A DNA stretch of 64,000 nt from Rehmannia glutinosa (lineage: Eukaryota; Streptophyta; Magnoliopsida; Lamiales; Orobanchaceae), in assembly GCA_016081115.2 (NCBI GenBank), contig CM071936.1, forward strand, positions 76,485,262 to 76,549,261. The letters run 5' to 3'. Below, one piece after another: positions 22,431 to 33,077 of this stretch. How positions within the stretch are numbered: the first letter of the stretch is position 1; each line of letters starts with the position of its first letter. Position numbers and translations under genes: made by a program. The notes under the pieces were generated by a model, which saw nothing but the letters and a program-made list of their open reading frames with translations, made no database searches and was not told where the DNA came from.

Positions 22431-24238
22431 AAACTAATTCATGGAAAATGGGCTCATAAGTCTAGTTTATTTCCTAATACGAGCGAAGCAAAATCTTCCC
22501 AAAAAGTCTACATACAAAACATTAATTTCCAATCCAAGAATAGAATTTTTCTTATTTCAAATGATAGATGCATATTATAAACTCAACGAAAAAGTTAAAA
22601 CAACAGAGCTAACTAGCTCAATGTCCCTCTTGGTTACAATGAATCATCCAAGATGGAAAGTCTGACTCCCAAATTTGGGAGCAAGGAGAAGAAATTGCAA
22701 GTCTAAAGCTTACAACTTAAATCCAAACTGGAAGCACTTCTAAAGACAAAAGAAACAGACTGAAAAAGGGAAAGAAGTATGTTGATGTTCTTGGAGTTCA
22801 ACAATTCCAGCCAAATTTGAAAGCAAAAACCATAACAAACCGCACAGCTTGAAAATAAATTTCCACTGAACTTGGTAAGAACTCCCTAGAAATAGCCCAA
22901 CCCTTAACAATGTTACCCCCTGAGTTCACAACAACACAACCAAAACCTGATCGAGCCAGAGCAGAAAAGGAAGCACTGAGGAATATAGATATCCCTCATA
23001 CTCCCTGCTCAGCTCCAGCCAAAGAATTCGAATCCCCAATTATTGAAATATAGGGACATAAATCCTTAAATGGCTTCTTACAAGAGCTTTGAAATTCCTG
23101 CCATTCGCCTATTGCCAATTCTAAAATATCCATCTCATTTTTCTTATCAATCTCAAACATACAGAGGTTCCTAGAATTCCACAACCACCACAAAATATAT
23201 GTGGTTAATTGGCTTCGGTCTTGTGCAACTGGATGTTTCCCAACTTGACAGATAATTTCCACCAGTCAAAGAGATGGGGATGTTGATTTCCAGGAAAATC
23301 CCAACAAATAGGGGCCAACTTCCACAAATTCTTAGCACAATCATAAAGGAAGAATAAATGTTCAATGGTTTCAACCCCTTCCCTATACCAAGAACAAATT
23401 ATATCAACAAGAATACCTCTTTTTTCCAAGTTAGCTTTAGTAGGAAGCATATCTAGACAACACCTCCAATGATAGTATTTCAATTTTTCTTTGATTTTCA
23501 ACCCCAAAGATGCTTCTAGAGTCCTTTATTCATCTCACCTGAGTTATTGCATTCAGCCCAATCCAAAAATTGTTTATCATTGAGAATTTGATTGTAGGCT
23601 GATTTAATAGTAAAGACACTTTTAGAATCAAAACGACATATAATCCTATCTTTTTCACCAGGATTTCTTAATTGGAGTATTCAAAATATTACAAGCATCC
23701 GTGTTGGAAAAATTTATGTATAGATTTTGATAATATCATTAAAAACTTAGATTAGGAAGTTGGAACCCCAATCCAAATGTAATTCAACTTGTAATAGATA
23801 GATTTCTATGAGTTAAGTCAAAGGCAACCAAGTTGAAGAATTACAAGACTCGGATGAAGATTGAAGATGAAGACTCAGCTGTGTGGCAACTGAGTGAAGT
23901 GAAGTGATGGATCAATCAAGTGACAGAAAAGCCATGTCAGTTAGTTGACTGACAGCAAAGTCATTCCAAAATGATTGGAATCAATTGTCAAAGGGGTATG
24001 TAGCAGACAAGACTCAAGAAAGCTGAAAGAGATCCGTTGTCAAGACAAGTCAAGGTTTTGCTCAAAATTGGTATGTGTCAGACTGCTAGCAATAAAGCTG
24101 TTTTGTTGAAAGAGTGCAAAAAGCAAGGAACCAATAGGATGTACCTAAAATTCTGCAGAGGCTAAGGAAAGGCTGCAGAGCATTAAATTCAAGGTACGGT
24201 CTCCATCAATGCTGCAAGACAAGACAAGCCAACAACCT

Positions 24239-24600
24239 TCCCACATACACAGAGAGGGGAATCGACCAGCAGATCACCTAGCGGAGTTGGGAGCGGCTGC
24301 CCTTGGCAGTCATATTGTTGATGAGGGCACGACTTCTCACCACCTCCTAGCACTCATTCGCATGGACCAGTTGGGTTATCCGAGCTTCCGATTTTCATAG
24401 ATAATTGGTTCTCCTTGTATTTGTAGATTCTCATTATGATAGTCTTTCTAGATATCTTAGTGATAGGTTATTTGTTCTTTAATTTTCTCCTGCCTTGACG
24501 GGCATGACATTGTATGACATTTTGTTTATTTGATATATAGGTAGGGGATCACGCCTCAATCCCCCACCCCCCGGGGTGTTATTTTTCTTTAAAAAAAAAT
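24239..24600 (+). mobile_element. 5'-truncated LINE inserted in the solo LTR
   Basis: Contains the LINE RNase H C-terminus (HREGNRPADHLAELG, about 24250-24295), a stop at 24398-24400, a 3' UTR and a 3' A-tract (24591-24599). A short duplication CAACCT borders it at 24233-24238 and 24601-24606. The related LTR at 51500 lacks this segment, which confirms an insertion. Confidence 0.82.
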
Positions 24601-24666
24601 CAACCTACAAAATGTAGTTTGAACAGTGTGTTTATCTCTTCAACGAACATATTTTCAAACATGCAC

Positions 24667-24674
24667 TATAAAAG
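24667..24674 (+). promoter_or_regulatory. TATA box candidate in solo LTR
   Basis: TATAAAAG within CACTATAAAAGGCTGAGG, conserved at 52156-52163 in the related full-element LTR. Confidence 0.6.
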
Positions 24675-25581
24675 GCTGAGGAGTCATTTAAGAGAAGGTT
24701 ATCCAATCTACATAGACTATCAAGCATACAAGCATTAAAGCAATAACCTGAAAATATCTCTCAAGCTTACAAAGAAAATCCTCAAGTGAGGAAATCGATC
24801 CAACACACTAAAGGTTTGAAGGAACAACTTCAAGATTGAAGAGGAAAACTTTTTATCAAGAACATCTACTCTCCAAAGTGAAGGAGGTGTAGTAAGGTTC
24901 CGAGATCAAACCGCTTTGAACCTTTGTTGGAGGGCTAAGTGATCAAGTCTAAAGGTTTGATCAAAGCAGGACAACCATCGAGTCCCGGGATAACTACTTT
25001 GTGATCAAAGTCACTCGGAGATTACTTTTAACCAAGTTACTTAGTTGATTCCTTCAGGGGTTGGAGAAGAGTTGATTAGAGGAATTACTCCATCCTCGAA
25101 CCACTATAATTGTTTATGTCCATTTACTTTCAGCGCACTTACTTTCTTGCATTATATTCATATCTGTTGATAGTTTAATTGCTTAAGTCTATTGATAATA
25201 CCTCTGCTAAAAAAGTGTTGAAAAACGTATTTAAAAATCTAAGGGTGAGAGTCTTCCGCTGTTAAAAACCAAGTCAACTGCAACTTTCAAGTGTTAGTTG
25301 AAAACATGTAAGTTATACTATCAACAGCTCAGTCGAGTCTATTGAGTGGGTAACTTTGTTGTGTAAGTCAACCTAACTGTCCCCTAAGGACTTAACTGAC
25401 TTGTGTTAACTCTGAAAATCTTAAAAGGACTAATATCGAAAAGTTAGTAAAGCTTATTCAACCCCCATTCTAAACTTTACTTATCACCCATTGGGACCTA
25501 CAATCCGCAATATGAAATCTAGACTTGATAAGGTCCACATTCCATCTCTTCCCATCATCACCCAAGAGCTCACTAACCCAC

Positions 25582-25888
25582 CACTACAAAAAAACAAGGG
25601 AATCCCAACGAAAAAAATCTGTTGGTATTTGGCCAATTTCCATTGGAATTATCGATTCAACAGAAATTCCAATGGAGAAGCACCATTGGTATAATGGTCG
25701 TTGGAATGACAAAATTCCAACAAAAATTCCTATGGAGGAAAAATTCCAACAGTACCAAATGGTTTTGCTTATCGTTGGACTTTTTGTTGGAATTCTCAAC
25801 GAATGCTGTAGCATTGGAATTTCAATTGGAATTTTGAAAATTCCAACAGTTTTTTATTTCGTTGGAATTTAATTGTTTTCTTGTAGTG
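25582..25888. mobile_element. CACTA MITE, 307 bp
   Basis: Left end CACTACAAAAAAACAA, right end TTGTTTTCTTGTAGTG, 3-bp duplication CAC (25579-25581 and 25889-25891). Nearly the whole interior consists of GTTGGAATTTC / GAAATTCCAAC words in both orientations. It is inserted in the minus-strand LINE. Confidence 0.88.
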
Positions 25889-26780
25889 CACCATGGATCA
25901 TTTTGAGTTTGGCTTGTAAATAAAGGTTTGAAACTCCTAGGTCATGTATGGTTGTGTTTCCAACCCCCTTTTTCCACTTTCCAACTATTCCGGAAAATGG
26001 GTTTATGTTTGTTTCAAAAGTTTTTCACTAGAAATGAAGTCATTTCTAGTTTTCACTTTTTATGGAAAATATTCTTTTGAAAACACAACCAAACAATTTT
26101 TCATTCCAATTACGCAAACCTAGGTAAAAATACACTACAATAATGCAAACCTATGTCAAAAATAAATTTGAAAAACTATAACCAAACATATTTTCATTTT
26201 CAATTAGAAATTCAGACAACAAACCAAACATATTCTCAATTCTCACACGAAAACCAATAAAGTTTGAAAATTCATTTTCTAACACTAGAAACAGGAAATT
26301 GGACTTGGAAATACATCCATACATCCCCCTAGAATCTGGAATCCAAGGGGAGTACCAGATCCTCACAGATCTTCCATCTCCAATACAATATTTAATCCTT
26401 TTTATGTAGCACATATCTCACTTTAAGCCAACATCTCCACAACCATGAAGATGAATTATTACATTTAGCATCAAATAAACTACAGTTGGGTAAATACTTT
26501 GTTTTGAGCAACTTTCTCATCAACAGATTTGGAATTGTAATGACCCTCCACAGTTTTTTTGCAAGCAATGCATCATTAAAGCTCTGTAAATCATAGAAGC
26601 CCATCCCACCATTCTCCTTAGAACAAGCTAGTTTGCTCCAAGCTTTCCAATGAATCTTTCTTGCACCATCTTGTTGACTTCCTCACCAAAAAGCTGAAGT
26701 ATTTCTATTAATATTAGAGCAAACTCCGACATGAAACTTAAAGCAAGACATCACATAAACTGGTTTTTTGAGCTCATATA

Positions 26781-29088
26781 GTCGGGGGATTGTAGTGTTC
26801 CAGCTTTTGAGTACTTATTTAAATTTGGGTGGGTTCTTATATTTTTCGTGTGGGTGAGCTTTGTGTTGATTCAAACAACTTTCCATGTGCTGGAATTGCG
26901 CTGAATCTTGAGTTATTTTTCTGTTAATGAAGATTTTGATGTCTTTATGATTATAATGAGCATAGATGGAGCAGGCCTGGGAGGGCTGTGGAGGGGTCCA
27001 CAGCTGCAGTAGTAGCCGCGGTGTCAAAAGCAGAAAACCTTGAGCGGAGGGTGGACACGTACAAATATTAGAAATCATGTCGATAATTTCGGAGTCCTGG
27101 TTATCGTGGGTCATGTAATTCTAAAATATCTTTTTATCACTATGGTCTTTGATAATTTAGATTCACCTGCCAAGATAAATAGGAAAAGACTAAATGAAAT
27201 GGATATTGAAATTGATGTTGTAGACAATTAGAATGTGAATGTTTTTCTGACATTATTTATCAAAGCCAGACTAATCCCCGATCTTTTTGTTTCTATCGTG
27301 AGAAAAAGTTAACAGTTCTATAAATCTTGGATTATACTTAAAAATGTTTTAAGGGATACTTAAACTACAAGCACAGTGCCAAGATTTCTTCTAGTTTGGT
27401 ATGGAAGATTATTATTATTTAAAGCTCCATGTTTTGTGAATTTTTTGAAGTCTGGAGCTTAAAATGTTGAATAATTTAATGCTTGAAGATCAGTTTTTCG
27501 TATATTTACAAAAGTCACATTTACCTTAATTTACTATGTTCTTTGGGATCTTCGTCAGAGCATATGCCATGATTGGATACCTGTTGGCCAAACTATATGG
27601 GGACAAAATATAGTATGTTAGCAGCATGGTAGACTATCAAGTATGCTCGTCGTACACATTGAGGAAAGAAATGCATATCGTTAAACACAAAAGTATATTA
27701 GACATTAAGATATATTGTTGTACAATTTGGCTGAGGTTACTTAGAAACTATGTAGATAAACAAGGCAGTTTCATTATTGAGGTTTAAAAGATATAGAAAG
27801 AAGAATTAAAAAGGCAAGCGGATTGCTTGCAGGAGGTCTTGAGGTTTCTAAGAGCGGATGGGATCTTCTATTCCAAAACCGTGTTTCATCTCCTATTCCA
27901 ACTGTGTGGATGATTGACATGTACTGAATTCATATGTAATAAAATTCTATGAAGTGGAATTTTGTTTTAGATGTTTTTTTTCTGTTGGAGTTGCTAACAA
28001 ATGACTAATCTTAATTTTTTGAATTTGTGACTCAGTGGAGTCCGTCAATGTTATGGGTTTATAATTTATATGCAATTCCATAAGAATATTTTACTTGTTG
28101 ACCGTGTAACCTGTTGATTATTCCAGATTAATAATCAGAGATGTGAGTAAACTTTACCTTCACATGTTATCGACATTGTGCAAGAGTGTGAGGCCTTTTA
28201 TGGCATGATGTATCTGTCTATTTCAAAATCCTTAACAAAGCAGCAATTGCAAATTTTTAACTTGACTTGATTGATGATCCATCCACTAGTAATTGGACTT
28301 GATTTGAATTATGTTTACAATATTTATTATGCCCGACATGGTGATATTCTCGAGTTGCAAAAATAAATAGAAATGAATGAATCTGAGCTTCAATTCTCTA
28401 AAGATGAAGAAGCACTTATAATTAGGATCTATAACCTGGTTGGTGAGAGGTAATATCACCTTCTCACTCATTGTCGCAGAATTTTTATGATATCATCCTT
28501 GTGTGGTTGAAAATACATGCATATGTTAGCATGAGATGAATTTTAATTGCTGAAAGAACTGCCTAGGAAATTAAAAAATCCTGGGCATATCACTATCCTA
28601 CCATTGGTTTCGGAAAATAGGATTTTAATTTTTTTTGAACAAATATTTTGAATCAAAAAGCAAAAATTATCACGTAATTATTGTTTAACCTATTTTTGAA
28701 TCAAGAGTCCTGTTTTTGAGCACTCAAAAGAATATCTTATTAGCTTACAGTTCCTTTGGGGATTTAATGGAGGTGAGAGTTTACTGAATTTTGCTGCCCT
28801 AATTAATATATTTGACAAGTTATTGATATATTGGGTGATGTTTGAAATTCTTATGCTACAATTTAGTAATATAGTTTTGATCTTTGTACAAGTTTCAATT
28901 AGCTAAAATTAATGGAGAATTTTGGTCTTTCAGTACTTTGTATTGCTAATAATGAATTTTCAACTTTTTAGGTAAATGACTCCAGTAGTTAATATTCAGG
29001 CTGCAAATTTTTCTTCGATATTGTAAATGTGATTTCAGAGGTATGAGACTGATGCTTGTATGTTCTTTCCTATTTTTATTGAAGAGAA
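26781..29088. other. Unassigned DNA upstream of orphan exon-like segments
   Basis: AT-rich with scattered short open frames, none of which I recognise. It may form part of the larger CACTA-type element ending at 30626, but no left terminus was found. Confidence 0.35.
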
Positions 29089-29960
29089 TAGAAGACAAGG
29101 GCAAGGAGTATGGGTTTTACATTAAATCTGGAGGATTTCGATGGTTTGTAAGAGAAACAGGTAAATCATTGCATTAGTAAGTATTCTAGTTGAAATAGAA
29201 ACTTAATTCCCTTCCCTTTGCAGGGTTGCCTGAGAGTAGGCGCGGAACCATCGTCTTTCTCAATAGAGCTCCAACACAATCCTACAGCTATCGTGTTGTT
29301 ATGTCTCAGGTATCATTGGTGATCCTGAAAATTAACTCATTAATTTTGCATGTAAATGATTTGAACTTGTTGCAACATCCTGTTCCTAGTTATGTTTTCT
29401 CCTTTGTCCATGTTTTCTCATTCAATTACTATGGCTGCAAAATGAATGTAATGTTAACATCAATTTGATCAGTAGCAAAATTTCAAAGCTTGCAATCGTG
29501 AACGCCCCATTGACAGTCTTATCCCTACTTCTGGACTATTTCAACAGCTCAGGTTTTATTTTTTATCCATAAAATTAATCAACTTGCTCCAATTTCAGAT
29601 GTTTACCCGAAGGGTCGAAGCATTTCCTGTCAAACAGACTCAAGAGGTATGATTAATCATGGGTAATCTTAACATATCATTTCCAAGCAACTAGTTTGTT
29701 GTGCCTTTATTCTTATATATTATTTTTGTGAGTTGGTGCAGACTAAAATTTCCCATCTGGATATGGTTGGCATACCTCAAAAAATGAAAAGTTTGGAGAA
29801 GAAAATGGTAGTCGTGCTCCTTCAATCACCATGTAAAATGGATCATTGTATGGTTTTGCTAAACTCGGATGATAGACAACTACTAGCACTCGTTGGATTT
29901 TGTTTAAAAACTTTACTAGTAAGGATCTTGCATTGTAAGTTGACAAATTGGGAACTATGA
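29089..29960 (+). pseudogene. Spliced gene-like fragment of unknown family
   Basis: Four consecutive exon-like segments with GT/AG borders keep one reading phase. Segment 1, about 29089-29160, contains KGKEYGFYIKSGGFRWFVRE. Segment 2, 29223-29308, contains LPESRRGTIVFLNRAPTQS. Segment 3, about 29600-29646, contains MFTRRVEAFPVKQTQE. Segment 4, from about 29743, contains TKISHLDMVGIPQKMK. The introns are short and T-rich. I do not recognise the family. It stands just upstream of a CACTA-type terminus at 30626, so capture by a transposon is one explanation; a decayed or real small gene is another. Confidence 0.45.
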
Positions 29961-30179
29961 GGATGTTGCAACATTAAGGCCTTTAAGTACTCGTTTGTAT
30001 ATAGCCACATTTTGGCCTTTACGTATACTCGTTTGTACACATTTTGAATGAATGGCTTAATGCATGTTATATTTGTTAATTTCGATTGTAATAAAATTGT
30101 TTGTTGATTTAGATTGGTGAATATTGGTGCTATTGTCGTTAATTAGAGAGTAAAAAACACAATATTATTGGATGAAATG

Positions 30180-30626
30180 AAATCAGTTAAAAAACAAACA
30201 ACATCGGTTATTAAAGTGATGTGTTAAAATGTAACGACAACAGTTATGCTATTGTAGACATCGCTTTCCAAACCGATATCATTTCTTCACTAACTAAACC
30301 AAAACAACAACACTTATAGGCCTTCGTGGTTACAGGTATCAACATCGGTTAAAGACCGATGTTACAAACCAATGTTGTAATAAGAAACAACATCGGTTAA
30401 AAATCATTAAATAATTCCTACTTTAACAACAGGGGCTTTGACATCACTTATATTTCTTAAACAAAATCGTTTCTTAACCGATATTGTTTCAAGTATTGAC
30501 ATCGGTTAAAAACCGATGTTGAAAACCCACCCTTTAACAACAGGGCCTTCAACATCGGTTTTTTCATCATTAGACATCGGTTGTATCTGTTAATAACCGA
30601 TGTCTATGAGCTTTTTTCTTGTAGTG
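30180..30626. mobile_element. CACTA-type right end with ACATCGGTT repeats (second copy)
   Basis: Ends in TTCTTGTAGTG at 30626 and is packed with AACATCGGTTAAAAACCGATGTT-like words in both orientations, the same motif as at 21193-21429. The left end of the element was not located. Confidence 0.6.
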
Positions 30627-32483
30627 ATGTAGAAATTCACAAAAATACCTCATATTTTGAAAAAATATACGCTCTTATCACTTTTGTACTTAATTTGTTC
30701 CTTTTTTATGCTTTTGAATATTTTTTTGATTATTTTTACATTTTTTTCGTTTTTTCTTGTTCTGTAATATTTTATATGTTATATATGTTGTTTCGATATT
30801 TTTTAATTTGCTTCTTTGTTGTTTCTTAATTATTTCTTTGTTGTTTCGATGTTTCAAAATAACTTTTACATATTTTTTATGTTGTTTTTTGTTCACGTAT
30901 TGTTTTATACATTGTTTCTATTGATTCTGTGTTGTTCTATAATACTTTTAATGTTGTTCGAATAATTTTTTTTATTGTTTCTATGTAGTTTTCAATGTGT
31001 AGATACATTTTTTACCTACTTTTAAGCTCTTTTTATTCATGTGGTGTATTTAATATTTTTTACGTTGTTTCTAGGTTGTTTCCATACCGATTTTAATATT
31101 GTTCTCATGTTTCTTTGTCGTTTCCACGTAGTTTTCGATGTTTAAATACAATTTTTACTTATTTTTAAGCTCTTTTTGCTCACATGGTGTTTTCTATATT
31201 GTTTCTGGTTCGTTTCTATATTATTTTTTTCTTGGTTGTTTCCATGCATTGGATCAATAATTATGTTTTTTTACTCGTATTGTTTCTATATTATTTTCAA
31301 TTTGTTTGGTTTTAATATATGTTGTTTTATGTGTATATTTCTTGTTTTCACTGGAATTTGATTAGAAGAAGCATGTGAAGAAACAACAACGTAAAAAAGT
31401 CGTGGAATTGCAGTAGCTTATTTTTGTGCAAAAAAAGGGGCGGAACGTAACTTTATCCAAAAATCACCGAGAAGCGTAATCTTCTGTCTTTTGTCCAAAA
31501 AAGTGGGCTAATTGTGTCTTTATCCCAAAAATATGCATACGAAGCCTAATTTTCTCAAGGTCTTCTGTTCTTAATTGTTTCAAAAAGTGTTTTTGGTTGG
31601 TCCCCCTAAAAAAAAGTTTTTCTGGTTATTATATCTTTTTTTTTTTTAAACCTTAATAATTTGAAAAAGTGTTTAGCAAAGTAGTCCACCTTTTATTCTT
31701 ACACTGGCCTTTTTTTTTTTTTTTTTTTATTACGACTCCGGCTCCTCATTGCTTTGCCGCCTTGTAAAATCAAAAAGTGTTTTTGGTTGGTTACAACCAG
31801 ATCCTCCCAGGTAAAGAAACAATTATCTTACCCCCAATCTACTAATAATTTGAAAAAGTGTTTAGCAAAGTAGTCCACCGGGGGAGCAATTTATTCTGTC
31901 CACACTCAAGTGCCTTTTCTCACCTTTTGAGAAATGGGTTGTCCATTATGAAGCCAGCAATGTTCTAATAAGTGAATTTCCACATTCAACTTTTTTGTTA
32001 ATTTGTTAGAATAACTCCAGATGTATTTCAATGTTTGTGCTTATCCTAAATTATGAAAAAAATTATTGTACATGTATTTCTATATATTTAAGTTATATAT
32101 TCAACAGAATTTAGAAGTAACTATTTGCCAATACTTCATATATGTATAAATATAATTATGTTCTAATACATTCTATTGATGTGATGTGTGCAAAATAAAT
32201 TAATAATGTTCTTATTGAGCAAACAATATATATTTAATATATTAAAATGCTAAATGAAACAGAGAATAGAAAACGCGATATGGGCTAGGTTGCAACCATA
32301 TAGCTGAGTGAACAAAAGTGGACTTGATTATCAAAGCCTTTCACCTATTTGCTATTATTTAATTAATTCTTTTTTGTTATTGGAGAAAAAAATTAGCTCA
32401 TTAGATCCTTTTTTTTTTTTGAAGTAAGAAATCCTAAATTCGAATCCCTGAAATTGAGATATGCATCTGCATTCCAAATATTT
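30627..32483. other. T-rich low-complexity DNA with a local duplication
   Basis: About 30640-31380 is a degenerate TTGTTTCTATGTTGTTTTC-like array. Two blocks, about 31569-31694 and 31769-31881, share TCAAAAAGTGTTTTTGGTTGGT and AATTTGAAAAAGTGTTTAGC-type sequence in the same order, a duplication with about 200-bp offset. No gene is seen. Confidence 0.55.
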
Positions 32484-32488
32484 CTACC

Positions 32489-32939
32489 TGTTAGAAAATT
32501 ACGGACCAGAACAAAGCCATGACAATAATGATGTGAGAAAAATAAAGGAAAAATGACACGAATATTTTTACGTGGAAAACCCCCAAATAAATTTGAGGTA
32601 AAAACCACGGGCAAGTGTATGAGCAATTCACTATAAAAATAGGAATTACAACACCTTCTCTATATACAAGGAGATAAATATATCACAATCTCTCTTAAAA
32701 TAGGAAAAATACTAACACTCTAGAATGAGGAAATACTTAGCAAACTAAAAGTTGAGAGCTTTATAGTTTGCTTAGGATGATTTTTCCTTCTCCCAAATTA
32801 GCCTATTTATAGGCATATTTCTTTCATTATTTCACCTAATTTGTTAGGTGGACAACCATTTGCTGAAAACTTTCAACTTTGGCTACCATTCCACAATGAC
32901 TCACCTACCAAAGCCACCAAATTAACTTTACATTTTACA
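32489..32939 (-). repeat. RT3 3' LTR
   Basis: 451 bp, TGTTAG...TTTACA, the left copy, next to the PPT. Confidence 0.95.
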
Positions 32940-33077
32940 TTCTCCCACTTAAAGTTAATTTTGTAATCCTTTCATCATTCTCTACACTTGACATTCATGC
33001 TGCTTACGTTTCTGCTAGGCCACACGAGGATCTACACCATTGAACTTGCGGTGTTGATTGGTTTAGTCATGCAATCG

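Larger units (their letters stand above)
23702..25502 (+). mobile_element. Solo LTR of the SIRE-like copia family, with nested LINE
   Basis: Starts TGTTGG and ends CCTACA, flanked by the 5-bp duplication ATCCG (23697-23701 and 25503-25507) with no internal retroelement sequence. It is clearly related to the LTR at 51500-53079: both share CTATAAAAGGCTGAGGA, GTTGGAGGGC and CGAAAAGTTNGTAAGGTTTATTCAACCCCC-like blocks in the same order. It probably arose by recombination between the two LTRs of a full element. A 362-bp LINE end interrupts it at 24239-24600. Confidence 0.9.
22440..26780 (-). pseudogene. LINE ORF2 C-terminal half, minus strand, with nested insertions
   Basis: Reading the minus strand from 26780: GARKIHWKAWSKL and GFYDLQSFNDALLAKK (about 26690-26540) are the RT C-terminus. 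IGDGRSVRIWYSPWIPD (about 26390-26330) is the usual DGxxxxxWxDxW block. A zf-RVT-like segment, WRCCLDMLPTKANLEKRG...HLFF (about 23460-23350), and an RNase H-like tail with SGFGCVVVNSGG (about 22960-22910) follow. It is broken by stops and by two insertions: a CACTA MITE at 25582-25888 and a solo LTR at 23702-25502. LINE coding continues on both sides of the insertions. It is non-functional. Confidence 0.85.

Noticed and set aside
26133..26146. CACTACAATAATG as a possible CACTA left terminus
   Set aside because: It sits within a foldback-like stretch of the LINE region and has no matching right end with the same subterminal words or 3-bp duplication.
25930..26290. Possible foldback MITE with AACCAAACA-type words
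   Set aside because: Some inverted symmetry is present (around TAGAAATGA / TCATTTCTA), but no clean termini or target-site duplication could be defined.
32588..32640. Host gene fragment in the RT3 LTR
   Set aside because: The sequence is repeated exactly in the partner LTR at 37100-37160, so it is LTR sequence.
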